A stretch of 64,000 nt of DNA, from NCBI RefSeq assembly GCF_029784155.1, contig NC_073693.1:285482875-285546874 (forward strand). Direction: 5' to 3'. Each line of letters opens with the position of its first letter. Position 1 is the stretch's first letter. This DNA is from Uranotaenia lowii. Its lineage: Eukaryota > Arthropoda > Insecta > Diptera > Culicidae. Of this stretch, positions 33,906 through 44,065 are shown piece after piece. The notes under the pieces were generated by a model that worked only from the letters and a program-made list of their open reading frames with translations, searched no databases and was not told where the DNA came from. The position numbers were made by a program, and so were the translations under genes.

Positions 33906-35621
33906 CTTTGGAGGGTTAAGTGAGTGGTGCGTAAGTATAGTTTTACCGGTAATACCGAAACCGAAAACCTGTATCCCAGGAATAGTTTTCTATTACCGAA
34001 TACAGGTTGTACGTCCTTCAAAACCAGTTTTTTTGGTATTGATAAATAACAAGGTTATAAACTAGCCTTGAAGAAATTCTTTATTTTAATGAAAATAAAA
34101 TTCATCATTTTTAAACAAAAAGTTTGCTGCTCGAGCTTTTACTCATTACCGCGTGAAATTTAACATTAATATGAACCCTAAATCTCTGTGGTCAACAGTA
34201 AAATATATGAAGAACCATGATAAATTTAATAGGTGAATGAGTCCACAAAACAAAGATCAAAAAGATAACTTTTCCTGTGTGTTTGGATAACGTGTTGCTT
34301 TTCAAGCATTAAAATTACAGCAAATAATAATTGTTTTTGAGTTACATTCGGATAACAAGATCCAAAATCTATTTTCTAGCAGTCTTATTTTAATACTTTG
34401 TTACTTTTTTCAATCCTAATTTGTTCAAAAAATGAAAATCTTTTGATTGAAGATTTTCTCTTTCAGTTTTGTGAGGAAATTACTGCAGAATTTTTTTTTT
34501 GAGAAAATAGAGCTACTTATGTGAAATTTCGTATAGGTGATAAAAATATTAATTAGTGTGAATATTTTTCAAAACAGTCGATCATATAGAACTGACAAGC
34601 CTTGAAAAAATGACTGTTCACTGATCCAAAAAGATTTTAATAAGTGTTTTTATGAAACCACCTTCTTTTAAAAAAATAAGAATTTTCTTTTTAATTTCAT
34701 GATATCTCGCTCGTACGTGAAAAGCCTAACCCACGACATTTAGGTGAAAAATTGATGTTTTCTGCGCAGGACATTTAAAACGGATGTAAAAACTGTCGAG
34801 TTGTCTAACTCGCCTAAAATTTCACACGTATGGAGAGGTCCTCAAATAAAAATGATCTGCAACGACATAAAGAAACGAAAGAAAAAGAAACCAACCAAAA
34901 CGTAAAAGATGCATCAAAAAATTGAACTACCGAATCAAAAGATAGAAAAAATCGATAAAAAAGAACACTAAATAGCTATTTTTTGTGTTGCTCTACCCCT
35001 AAATTTTAATAACATTTGTTTATTTGACAAGTTTTATACATTAATTGAATTGAGTTTTCAAAAAACAAGCCATTTACTTATTACTGCTTATTATTTTCAT
35101 TATTTGGTGTTGAATTAAGATTATCTGACACCATATAAATCATATTAGACAAGTCTCGGGGTAAATATGAACAGGTTTTGGGGTAATTATGAACATAATT
35201 TTTTAAGTAAAAAATCACCAAACACTGCTTACTATGGGTAAATGTAACGTATAACTACAATTACTTTTAAAAATTTTTATACCAAGTTCGTAATCCGTGT
35301 TCATAATTACCCCCTAGACAGGGGGGTAAATATGAACAGACGGGGTAATTATGAACAGACGTCTCAAGGACGTGGGTTGCGACCAAAAACAAAAAGTTGT
35401 TCTACAGAATGATGAAGAGCACGGAAACATTCATTGTTGGCAGTTTTTCAGAGTTTGCGATAAGAAATAAACATTTGGTGACTGTAAGTGTGCCAAATGA
35501 AGAAATTTTGTTCATAATTACCCCACCTAGCCCTACTGTCTTCAACGAGGATCTAATTTTCGATGGCCTCCATGACCTTTTCTGTATTCTAAGAATTTTC
35601 TTTGTCCGTGTTGTCCATTCT

Positions 35622-35667
35622 TGATGTGTCCTGCTTACCCCTACTGATGTGTCCTGCTTACCCCTAC
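35622..35667 (+). repeat. 23-bp perfect tandem duplication
   Basis: The 23-bp unit beginning TGATGTGTCCTGCTTACC is present twice in immediate succession (35622-35644 and 35645-35667), about 90 bp beyond the end of the 3.56-kb element. Confidence 0.95.
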
Positions 35668-35804
35668 TACTTACCGAAACAATCGATATTATTTTCGTTT
35701 GCATCGATTGTTGATGCGCTAAGGCTTCCAGAGGGAGCGTAATAATTCACATCTTAATTTAAATTTTAAATTGTTTGAACTACATAGTATCATTCATGAT
35801 TCTA

Positions 35805-37110
35805 CAGGGTTCGGCAATTGAACTGCTACATTACCTCAACAGTAATTATTTTGTTGCACAACGCGAAAAACAGTATTGAACGACCCCTCGTCGCTTTGTT
35901 TAGTTTACATTAAGTCTTAGCAATCGTTGGATGTAAGTGTTACTTTTGTAATCAGGTGTTATCCGGAAAAATGGATCTCGAAGAGAAACGTAGCGCTGTG
36001 GTTGCCTTGTTCCTAGCTGGCGAACGGCAGAAGGGCATAGTTCGTGAGCTGTCCGATATAAGTGTGTGCAGAAGTTTTGTATGTGCCAAGTACCAGAAGT
36101 GCCAAAAAACCGTTATGGTGGGGGACGCCGACCTACTGTGGTGACACCTGCCATGGCGAAGATCTTCAAGAAGCGCCTAAAGAGAAATCCTCGTGCCACT
36201 AAATTGGCAGAGGATCTCAACACACCGGATCGAAGTCTTCATCTGATCGTGAAAGATAAACTTCAAACCAAGTCCTACAAGATCCAAAAGGTTCAAGATC
36301 ATACGATGAAGCAGAATCAAGAACTGGTAAAAAGAGCAGAGGCGCTGCTGAAGAGGGCCGCGGAAGGAAGGTTGAAGAATATCGTGTTTACCCACGAGAA
36401 ACTCTTCACCGTACAGCAGTTCGTGAATAAGCAGAACGACAGCGTTTGATTGCCAGACAGATTACGAAGCCATGCCGACTTGCTGACGGCCATCCGGCGA
36501 CAGAAACCTGCATTGGTGATGGTTTGGGCCGGAATCACCCGTGATGGCCGGACTCCGCTGGTTTTTGTCCCTGAAGGAGTGAAGATCAACCAAAATACAT
36601 ATCGGGAACTAGTTTTTCAGAATGTCGTCAAACCGTGGGCCCGTCGACATTTTGGTTCCAGGGATTGGGTTTTCCCACAGGACTCGGCGCCGGCTCACAA
36701 AGCGAAGGAATCCCAACTTTGGATTGCGCAACATTTTCCAGGGTTCATTTCGAGCTCCGAGTGGCAGGCCGGCAAGTTCGCCAGACCTGAACCCTATGAA
36801 CTTCGCTGTTTGGAGTATGTTGGAGGTCGAAGTCTGCTCTAAGAAACATGAAGGTGTGGAGGTCCTGAAGCGACATCTCGTGGCAGCCTGGGATAAAATA
36901 CCACAAGAACACCTGCGGGCCATATACGATGCGTTCCTCGACCGTCTGCGGCGAGTGGTTAAACTGAAGGGCGAACAAGTCGAACTTTACCAGTGAATTT
37001 TGAAAAATTAATTGGCTTTCAGAGAAATTAAATGAATTTGAAATAAAAAGTTGTTGGTTTGATCAATTTATATGTTTATTTGAATGTAGCACTTCAATTT
37101 CCGGACCCTG
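35805..37110 (+). mobile_element. structurally complete mariner element with dead transposase
   Basis: Length 1306 bp, the usual mariner size. The left end CAGGGTTCGGCAATTGAACT and, read inward, the right end CAGGGTCCGGAAATTGAAGT are inverted repeats continuing GCTACATT. TA duplications lie at 35803-35804 and 37111-37112. Both ends are intact, so this copy could in principle still be a substrate for a related transposase, but its own gene is broken. Confidence 0.9.
35971..36996 (+). pseudogene. mariner transposase, DD37D-like, inactivated
   Basis: The frame opens with ATG at 35971 (MDLEEKRSAVVALFLAGERQ). It shifts near 36060-36110, then resumes through KRLKRNPRATKLAEDLN, the expected N-terminal helix-turn-helix region. 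An in-frame TGA occurs at 36447-36449. After MVWAGITRDGRTPLVFVPEG and FPQDSAPAHKAK, a 4-nt insertion around 36765 shifts the frame, which continues SSPDLNPMNFAVW to the natural stop at 36994-36996. Expected catalytic residues: the first Asp is His (FTHEKLF), the second Asp is present (36681-36683), and the third, after SPDLNPM, is Asn. Spacing to that Asn is 37 residues once the insertion is discounted, fitting maT-like DD37D elements. One-base changes explain both lost aspartates. Confidence 0.9.
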
Positions 37111-37177
37111 TAACAGACAAATTAAAGACGCAATTGTAACAATCAATGTACCCGTCATTCTAACGTACCCAATTTAG

Positions 37178-38690
37178 AAAGGCTGGATTAAGGGGGGGAG
37201 GGGGGCAAAAGGGGCAATTGCCCCGGAAAATCGGAATGCAAACTTGAAATATAACAACAAGGGGAGGCCCTTAGAGTAAGTAGTGAAGAAATTCTCCCAC
37301 ATTTTGCGGACCAAGAATATCAAAATTTTTGTATTGAATTTCAATATATTCAACTCAAAATCTGGACAAAAATATAGTTAACCAAATATGAAAAAAATAA
37401 AGAAGAATATGAGGCAAGGCACCTCCAATTTTCATTTTTTTTTTATCAAAACATGTTAGCTAACAGTGCTAAGAGAGAACAGAGAAGCTTTATGATCAAA
37501 ATTTCAGAATTTTACCCGGGTTACCGGGTATTATTATAAATTTTCACTTTTCAATCATTATTATTGAGCTTTCCGTTGGTTTATAAATTGTAAACCGTGT
37601 TCCCTTCCTATTTTGAAAATAAATGCTTAAAAAACTGTAGTTGCTTTAATTGGACCGATCGACAGTACAGAGTTTCTTCATTGAATTTCCATTTTAAATT
37701 CTGCCTTAGACTTATAATTCGTATTGGAAGATTTTCAATAGATTTATCCCAAAATTTTATCAGCTACGTATATATTCTGAATTCAGTACATCATTTTCCA
37801 AATGATCATTTTCAAATTATCATAAAAACGATTTAATAGTTGAGTTGCCAATATCATTGAGTGATTTTCTTAACATGGATATTTCAATGTTTTTAATTTT
37901 GTCTTACCCAGATTCAATTCATTGAGATTTTCAAATCTTGTGGTGTTTCTTCAGTTACTGAAGTTCAGTTTCATGGTTTTTCTGAATTTTGAGAACTCAG
38001 GACTTTTGTTTAAGGTAATAAACTCATTTGGATTCCTTTTCTCAATGATAACTGATTCCGTGATTTATTTATTTAATCTTGATTCCGATTTTATTTTCAA
38101 TCGATGATTTTTGCACTTATATCCCTTAAGCTTTGAAGGCCTCCAATTAAATTTTGGTCACATTTGGAATAACAAGTTGATAACCAATTTTCCTGATGAG
38201 AATATGATTTAGATTTGAGACACTGAATTGTGGTTCGGAGTATAACCTGATTTTTATTCTTGAATTCTTAAATTCTTATACCTGTATCTCTATGAAATTT
38301 GAGTTTAATTATTTTGTTTATATTTTTGAATTTCGTCTTCTATGTTTTAAATCTTTATTATACTTCCTATTGTCATGAGGTAAATATTTCCTGATGAAAC
38401 AAAAATGAGAAATAAATTTTGCATTTTTCAGCTCATATCAGAGCATTCATTTTTTTTTTAAATTTCTAAACTCTTCCGCGAGGTTTGTACGTGATTAATT
38501 AACATTTTTTATTTGAAGGTACCAAAAACTATCTTCTAGGCAGACAACATGGCTATTTGAAGACAGTATACTGAACTCATCTCCAGTTCTTTTACATGTT
38601 TGAAATGTTTTGTATTCTCTGGGATAGCATTTGAAAAAAAATCGAATCATAGGGGCCCCCGAGAAATATTGCCCCTTGCAATTTAGTTTC
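37178..38690 (+). mobile_element. GGATTAAG-ended element, copy A
   Basis: Begins AGGCTGGATTAAGGGGG and continues GGGGCAATTGCCCCGG. From 37855 on it parallels 47090-48160 over several blocks (CATTGAGTGATT, GTTTCTTCAGT, TTTTGAGAACTCA, AACTCATTTGGA, ATCGAATCATAG). It ends in GGCCCC...ATTGCCCC without the expected terminal repeat. No coding frame is recognisable. The family is unknown. Confidence 0.55.
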
Positions 38691-39973
38691 AAATTATATA
38701 ATATCTAAGATAATAAGTTGTCTCGGTGGAAGCTCATTATATCAACTTATCAGATTTCTTCGGAAACAAATTTTGTAACCCGAGCCATAAGTAGCTAGGT
38801 AAAAAGTTCCATCAAAAAGTGTCCTATCAAGCAACAAGTTACTGTCGAGGCGCCTTTCCGATAAAAATAGCAAAACATGGTGACTCATCGCCCTGGCTCC
38901 GGGGTAGGTATCAAGTTTCATCCAGTTTACATGATTTACCGTAATAAAGTTCCATTTGGCTAATTTTTCCAATAAAACAAATAAGTACCATCGTGAATTG
39001 CATCACGGCGTATCCGGAGAAAGCAGAAACGCTGTGGACGTTTTTCGCCGTCCTCCCTCTATACTCTTGTTGGCCACGATGATTTGCATTTCATACATGC
39101 ATGCGACCCTGTATAACTGGTGTGTTCTGTGTCCCCCCGTTTCGAATGGGCCAATACGATGAATAATGCACTCATGCATATTTATCGTCACTTGAATTGC
39201 AATTGCAGTCATACACGACTAGCTTGTACTTGAGAGGATGTGTGTGGATTTTGGTTTTCCGACGGAGGTTGGCTCTCGAAGCAAATTTATGGCCAATCCA
39301 AATCGCGCACATCGATCGTGCCTCAGATCTCTCGCGGTCGCAAAATTCTCCAACCTGGGTACACATTTTGGTCGCGTGCTTCTTCGGGTACCTTTATATA
39401 GCTGGTTTCACTACTTTTCTTCTTCTCACCTCACGGGTATCAAATTGTGCCATGAACCGAATGGCCGATCAGGGGACGCGTTTGAATGCAATTTAATCCG
39501 CTCGCGTTCCTCTAATTCGACAGTCACACGCGCGCTCGCTCTGGTCCGGGATACCCCGTGACAGCTGTCAAATTAATTCCTTCTTTTGCCACCGTCGGCG
39601 TTGCATCGTGGTCACACGGCTTCTTTTCGATCATGGATCGTGGTCTACAAAGTTCTCCGGCCGGGGTTAACGATCAATGATGTGCGGATAGATTTGCTCA
39701 TTCAAATGGGGCTATTCAAATTTATGTGACGCCTTCCTGGGAGTCGTCACACGACGATGTTGATCTTTTCAAACATGGGTACAAGGTTCCAGTTACCGAA
39801 TTATGGCACTAGTATGTTTCGTTGTCTGTACTTTTTCTCAAATTTGATACAAATTTAACATCTTATTTTCGAGGTTTTCATTTACAAAGGTCATCAAAGT
39901 GTTAAAGAAACACGAGATATTAAAGATAGAAAGAACGTTAGCCATGAATCATCATGAATTTTTCGAAATAGAT
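38691..39973. other. apparently unique, GC-richer island
   Basis: The part at 38980-39780 is markedly richer in G+C and CpG than most of the window and free of recognised repeats. Two overlapping plus-strand frames of about 100 codons (39197-39496, 39238-39561) and several minus frames coexist, so none is convincing. A TATA-like TTTATATAGC lies at 39393-39402. It may be a promoter or conserved non-coding region; this is inference from composition only. Confidence 0.3.
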
Positions 39974-40266
39974 AAAAAAGACATACACCGTCTTGGCTGA
40001 TTTTGGCTTGACAGACTGAATAGATGTGGACAACTTGAGATTAACCCTTATTTATTTCATAAAGTAACAAATTTGCAACAATTAATGTATGGAAAAAGGG
40101 AAAAATTGTATTTTATTTGAATTTTTTTTCTTAATGTACTCAATATTTCCAACTGTTAAAAATGATTTTTCAGGAAAAATAAAAATTTATGAATTGAAGG
40201 GTTAACATTTAACACCCAGTACACAGATGGGAATCGAACCCATGTCATCAGTGGACCCAGCGATAT
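39974..40266 (-). mobile_element. tRNA-derived SINE, family 1, 5'-truncated and split
   Basis: Minus-strand copy of the SINE at 29066-29247. The B box (GGGTTCGATTCCC; complement at 40230-40242) and the CTAAGACGGTGTATGTC-like tail are present. The head stops before the A box. It is interrupted by a 157-bp insertion at 40045-40201. Confidence 0.8.
40045..40201. mobile_element. piggyBac-type MITE in the SINE
   Basis: TTAA occurs on both sides (40041-40044 and 40202-40205), and the ends are CCCTTA and GAAGGG, an inverted pair typical of piggyBac-superfamily elements. The left part contains TTTCATAAAGTAACAAATTT, which also occurs at the left end of the element at 54177. The host SINE continues across the site when the insertion and one TTAA are removed. 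Confidence 0.85.
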
Positions 40267-41399
40267 CGAAATTTTCGCTCAAAGTGATGACATTTGTTTT
40301 TTTGGTCCACATTTTCACTTCAGCAATAGTATCTAATGCAGTTCTTTACTGTCCATTTTTCATCACATTGGCAAAAATCATGATTATTCAAACACATCAG
40401 AAAATTTCAAGGGCTGTCAGGCTGAGCCTCGAAAAAAAAAGGCACATTGGCATCTCCGCATGCGAGATATACATGGAGTCAGCGATGCTACACATACCGA
40501 TTTTCTGGTATTTATACCGATTTTTGGGCAAATTTTAGACAAAATTTTTTCAAAACATTCCGTTTTCATACCGATTTTTAGGATTTTTTTTTTCCAAAAA
40601 TCAAAATTTGCTTTACTTTGCTGATGGGCTAACCCTCGCTCCTAGAGGATTTGTTGAGGTTTCTAAAATAAAGGTATCAAAATCTTAAAATAAAATACTT
40701 CTAAAATTAACCGGATCGTCGAAATAAATTACTATGGGTATATAGCACAAGCCAAGCATTTCTAGGATCAAAAGATTCTGGTGTACGTGGTATTTTGAAG
40801 CCTACCCCGACGGACAGCATGAAGAGGAATCTATGAGTTCTATGGTCAACAAAAAAAAAAATGAAAAAATATTCAATCTTTAATTAATCTTTAAAAACCT
40901 CTTAAATTTATGTTGTTTTTGGTTGATTCGTTGTTTGTTTTCGATCCTTTGACCACAAATGTTGTCTGGTTTTTATGATGTTAAGTTCATTCTGCATTTA
41001 ATTGATTTTAGTATCTCAACATTTTAACGCTAGGTTGATAAGTTTCAGTGAATTACTCGAAACCGGCTACTAATGAAAAAAAGCCCAAAAAATGGTATTT
41101 AAAATGTATATAAATTCTGACAGTTTTGTTGTATTGAGCTGATTCAAAAATATTTAGAATTTTTAAGAATGAACCTATCCATTTTTATAATAACTAGTTT
41201 ATTTCGGCTCATACGTTGAAGCTAGCACTTTTTTTTTATATAGAAAAAAAGAAGATAGAAAGAGAAATATGAAAATAAAGAAAATTATAAACGCAGATTG
41301 ATAGCTTTTAGACAAAGGTAAATTTCAAAAATGTAGTTCAAATCTAGCACAACTAGCACGTCTCTCACTGGAACGTAACCTATCCATAGATGCATAAAT
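40267..41399. other. AT-rich sequence without clear features
   Basis: No gene or element boundaries seen. Confidence 0.35.
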
Positions 41400-41720
41400 T
41401 TGTGAGAGGTTTATGGTAATTTTTTACCACTTTCCTCTTTTAAAAAAACCATCCCATTATAGTTTTGCCTCGCTGTATCTTATTTTTCACTGAACCGGTT
41501 TTTAAAACAAATTTAAGTTTTTCTTTGTTTTGTTTATTATTTTTATAGAATATACTTAGTTTTATCAAAATTTCTTTTTTTCAGAATATTGGAACGAAAA
41601 AAAACAAGTTTTTAAAATGTTTTTTTTTTGTTTTTTTTTTGTTTTTTTTTTTGTTTTTTTTTTGTTTTGTCTGGGATTTTAGGAGGCGTGCATTACACGT
41701 CGGGTTATATTGACCCGAGC
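41400..41720 (+). repeat. dispersed repeat ending in GACCCG hairpin, copy B
   Basis: Relative of 33655-33905 in the same orientation. The hairpin is CGGGTTA-TAT-TGACCCG at 41701-41717. A run of GTTTTTTTTT units interrupts it near 41618-41665. Confidence 0.55.
41618..41665 (+). repeat. T-rich GTTTTTTTTT microsatellite
   Basis: Four to five near-identical T-rich units separated by single G residues. The 82-codon frame starting here is an artefact of the repeat. Confidence 0.85.
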
Positions 41721-42046
41721 GGTGGCGCGGAAAGCTTAGTATCTCTGGAAAAGAAACATAATATTGAGATTATGATTGAAAAATTGATGAAAAAACGGTC
41801 TAATTTAAAACAAAACAAAAAAAAAAAACAAACACAAAATGATGCATTCCTTGAGAAAACTAACGGTTTGATTTAAAATCTTTAGATTGACGTTTGAAAT
41901 ATAGCTTTTTGAAAACAATAATAACATCAACAAATAGATTTTAATGTAATCCCAACAACATTTTTTTCATTTATCTATGACTTTCAAACCTGAAGATATT
42001 GCATTTAAAAAAATTATGACTTTTTGAAAATCGTGAAAAAGTAGTA

Positions 42047-42963
42047 GGGGAGATGAGGGCATAACGAGTACCCAGGGCATAATGAGCACTCCTTTTTTCT
42101 ACATAAGTACGTATTTTCTTAAACAAATTTTCATGAGGATTTGTTTCGTTTTACCTCTAGCATTAATTTTTCACCAAAAAAGAAATTTTCTTTTCATCTT
42201 TACAGAAATATTAAATAAAAACCAGCAAGGTTCTCAAGTGACGAAAATATTATAATTTTTGAGCACCACCAAATAAGCTTTTATGACCTTTAAATCATCT
42301 TGATCTGAAATGTACGCACTGCAACATGATCTACACATTGTTTCTTTATTGTTACATTATACGGCTAATAGCATCAATGCATCATCCGTCAAACAAAACA
42401 CCAGAAACATAATGTATGAGCATGTGTTAATTCTTTGAATTCTACAAACCGACCAAGATTATTTTGTTATTGCTTCGTTTGATAAATCTACGCCTCACCG
42501 TTTAGTGCAATCATGATCATGAATGATAAATGAAAAAAAAAAATCACCTCGACCAGGAATCGAACTCGAGCCTACTGATCACCTCTCCGACATCTTACCA
42601 ATAGGCCAAATTGTCAGACGATACAAGTCAAGCTGTAGCTCTATTACTCAGTTGACTTCATCGAGTCGAATTTGCTGCTAGAATCCCCGGCAGAAAACGC
42701 TCATTATGCCTTCATTAATGGTGCTCATACTGCCTCGGGGGGTTTCTCATTATGCCTCTACAGTGACTAGTTTTCAGCTTTCGGCAAAAATTTTCAAAAT
42801 GCATTTTTAAACGTTTTTATCTACTTTTTCAAGTTTCATCCAATTAGGCAACAGACTATTTGAGTGTCTGAACACGAAACAATGATGTAATTCACATATT
42901 ACAGCTGTTCTCTATGGTTAAATAAGCGTTTTCCTTAAGGTGGCAATTATGCCCCATCTCCCC
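42047..42963 (-). mobile_element. foldback element with tRNA-like modules, copy 3 (deleted)
   Basis: TIRs begin GGGGAGATGAGGGCATAACG and, read inward, GGGGAGATGGGGCATAATTG. TA dinucleotides lie at 42045-42046 and 42964-42965. Compared with 24837-26065 it lacks about 310 bp covering the left internal arm: the sequence passes directly from CTACACATTGTTTC to TTATTGTTACATTATACGGC. The right tRNA-like module, on the minus strand at about 42540-42625, remains. Confidence 0.8.
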
Positions 42964-42965
42964 TA

Positions 42966-43282
42966 ATTCCCATTATTTAAGGACTTATATTGTTGACCAT
43001 TGCGGGCCTTTCGGCCCAGTGGTGAATTCATAAAAGTTCTTAGACTAGTTTTTCATTGCAAGTCTTTGTTTAAAGCAAGTATGTTAGGAAGTTTACAGTG
43101 TATGCTTTTTATATAAACCTCAATATACCGATTATTATACCGATTTTTTTTTGGGTTCGAGAATACCGATGTGAATATGACATCACTGCATGGAGTGTAC
43201 GCATGCTGGAGCCTATTTAAACTGAGTTGGTTTAAGGGATGAATCATCCTAAAGGATGAAAATCCCGAAAAAAGCTGGAGCC
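42966..43282. other. spacer with short hairpin and direct repeat
   Basis: GGGCCTTTCGGCCC near 43005 forms a short hairpin. GCTGGAGCCTATTT occurs at about 43207 and again at 43275, bracketing a GGATGAATCATCC-containing segment. This could be the remains of an insertion, but no element is called. Confidence 0.3.
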
Positions 43283-43400
43283 TATTTCATCACGTTCACC
43301 GTGGTGTAAATGGGTAACGCGCCTTTGTACTGAATTGGAAATTGCAGGCTCAAGTCCCGTCTGTGAGCCTTGTATCTTTTTCGAAATAATCATGATATTT
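43283..43400 (+). mobile_element. tRNA-derived SINE, family 2, second copy
   Basis: Head ACCGTGGTGTAAATGGGTAA (A-box-like) and AGGCTCAAGTCC (B-box-like), followed by TTGTATCTTTTTCGAAATAA. It matches the family 2 copy at 31140-31300 across head and proximal tail. Confidence 0.6.
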
Positions 43401-44057
43401 ACGATTTACGTTCTTTCATTCTTTGTTATCTCATGTTTCTCTAACACTTTCCATTACCTTTGAAAATATCATAATTTTCAGGTACGACGACGAATTCAGA
43501 ACAATAGGTTTGAAGGTTTTAATTTTTTTCCAAAAGTGCTCATTCCAAAACCTTTCAATATCATCTAATCTAATGAGCATTTATCAGTCAGAAGCTGAAA
43601 ATTACAAAGAAAAGTTATTTTCCTATCCAGGAATTACATGATGTAAACCTTTAAAAGCCAAGAAAAATATTAGAATGATCACCATTCTATTTTTTTCAAA
43701 ATTTCGGAATTTTTAAACATTAGATAACGAGACGATTCCATCCCATTTGCGATTAAGTTTATTGAAAATTTCATTTTCACTATTTTCCAGCCAACATTTT
43801 AACATCAGGAGCCAAACCTATGTGTAACACCATGGCTAAATTATAAAAAGTTGATAGATACGCCAGATTGCACACTATAAATGGCAGTAAAATATCTTCA
43901 TTTTGTGGATCAATCCATCCAATTTTAAGATCAATAAATGCATTCCTTAAAGTTTTATCGACCTCCAGAAGTCACAATCATTTTCTCACATTTTTTTTTA
44001 GAAAGAGCTTGTATAAACATTGTGATATTTTGTATATTAGAAAAAATACAATACTTC
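43401..44057. other. AT-rich spacer
   Basis: No gene or repeat assigned; short frames only. Confidence 0.35.
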
Positions 44058-44065
44058 ATCAAAGG

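Larger units (their letters stand above)
31975..35533. mobile_element. 3.56-kb TA-flanked element with GGGGTAATTATGAACA ends
   Basis: The left end GGGTCAAGTGGGGTAATTAT and, read inward, the right end GGGCTAGGTGGGGTAATTAT are inverted repeats continuing GAACA. TA dinucleotides flank it at 31973-31974 and 35534-35535. The motif GGGGTAA-T/A-TATGAACA recurs in both orientations near both ends (about 31985, 32332, 32362, 35158, 35181, 35301, 35323, 35342 and 35508). No transposase is recognisable. The interior holds a SINE fragment and two dispersed repeats, so part of its length is later insertion. Confidence 0.7.

Noticed and set aside
36177..36978. minus-strand frames of 72-104 codons
   Set aside because: They are antisense shadows of the mariner transposase pseudogene.
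39197..39561. two overlapping ~100-codon plus-strand frames
   Set aside because: They overlap in different frames in a GC-richer stretch with few stops; neither shows domains or splice context.
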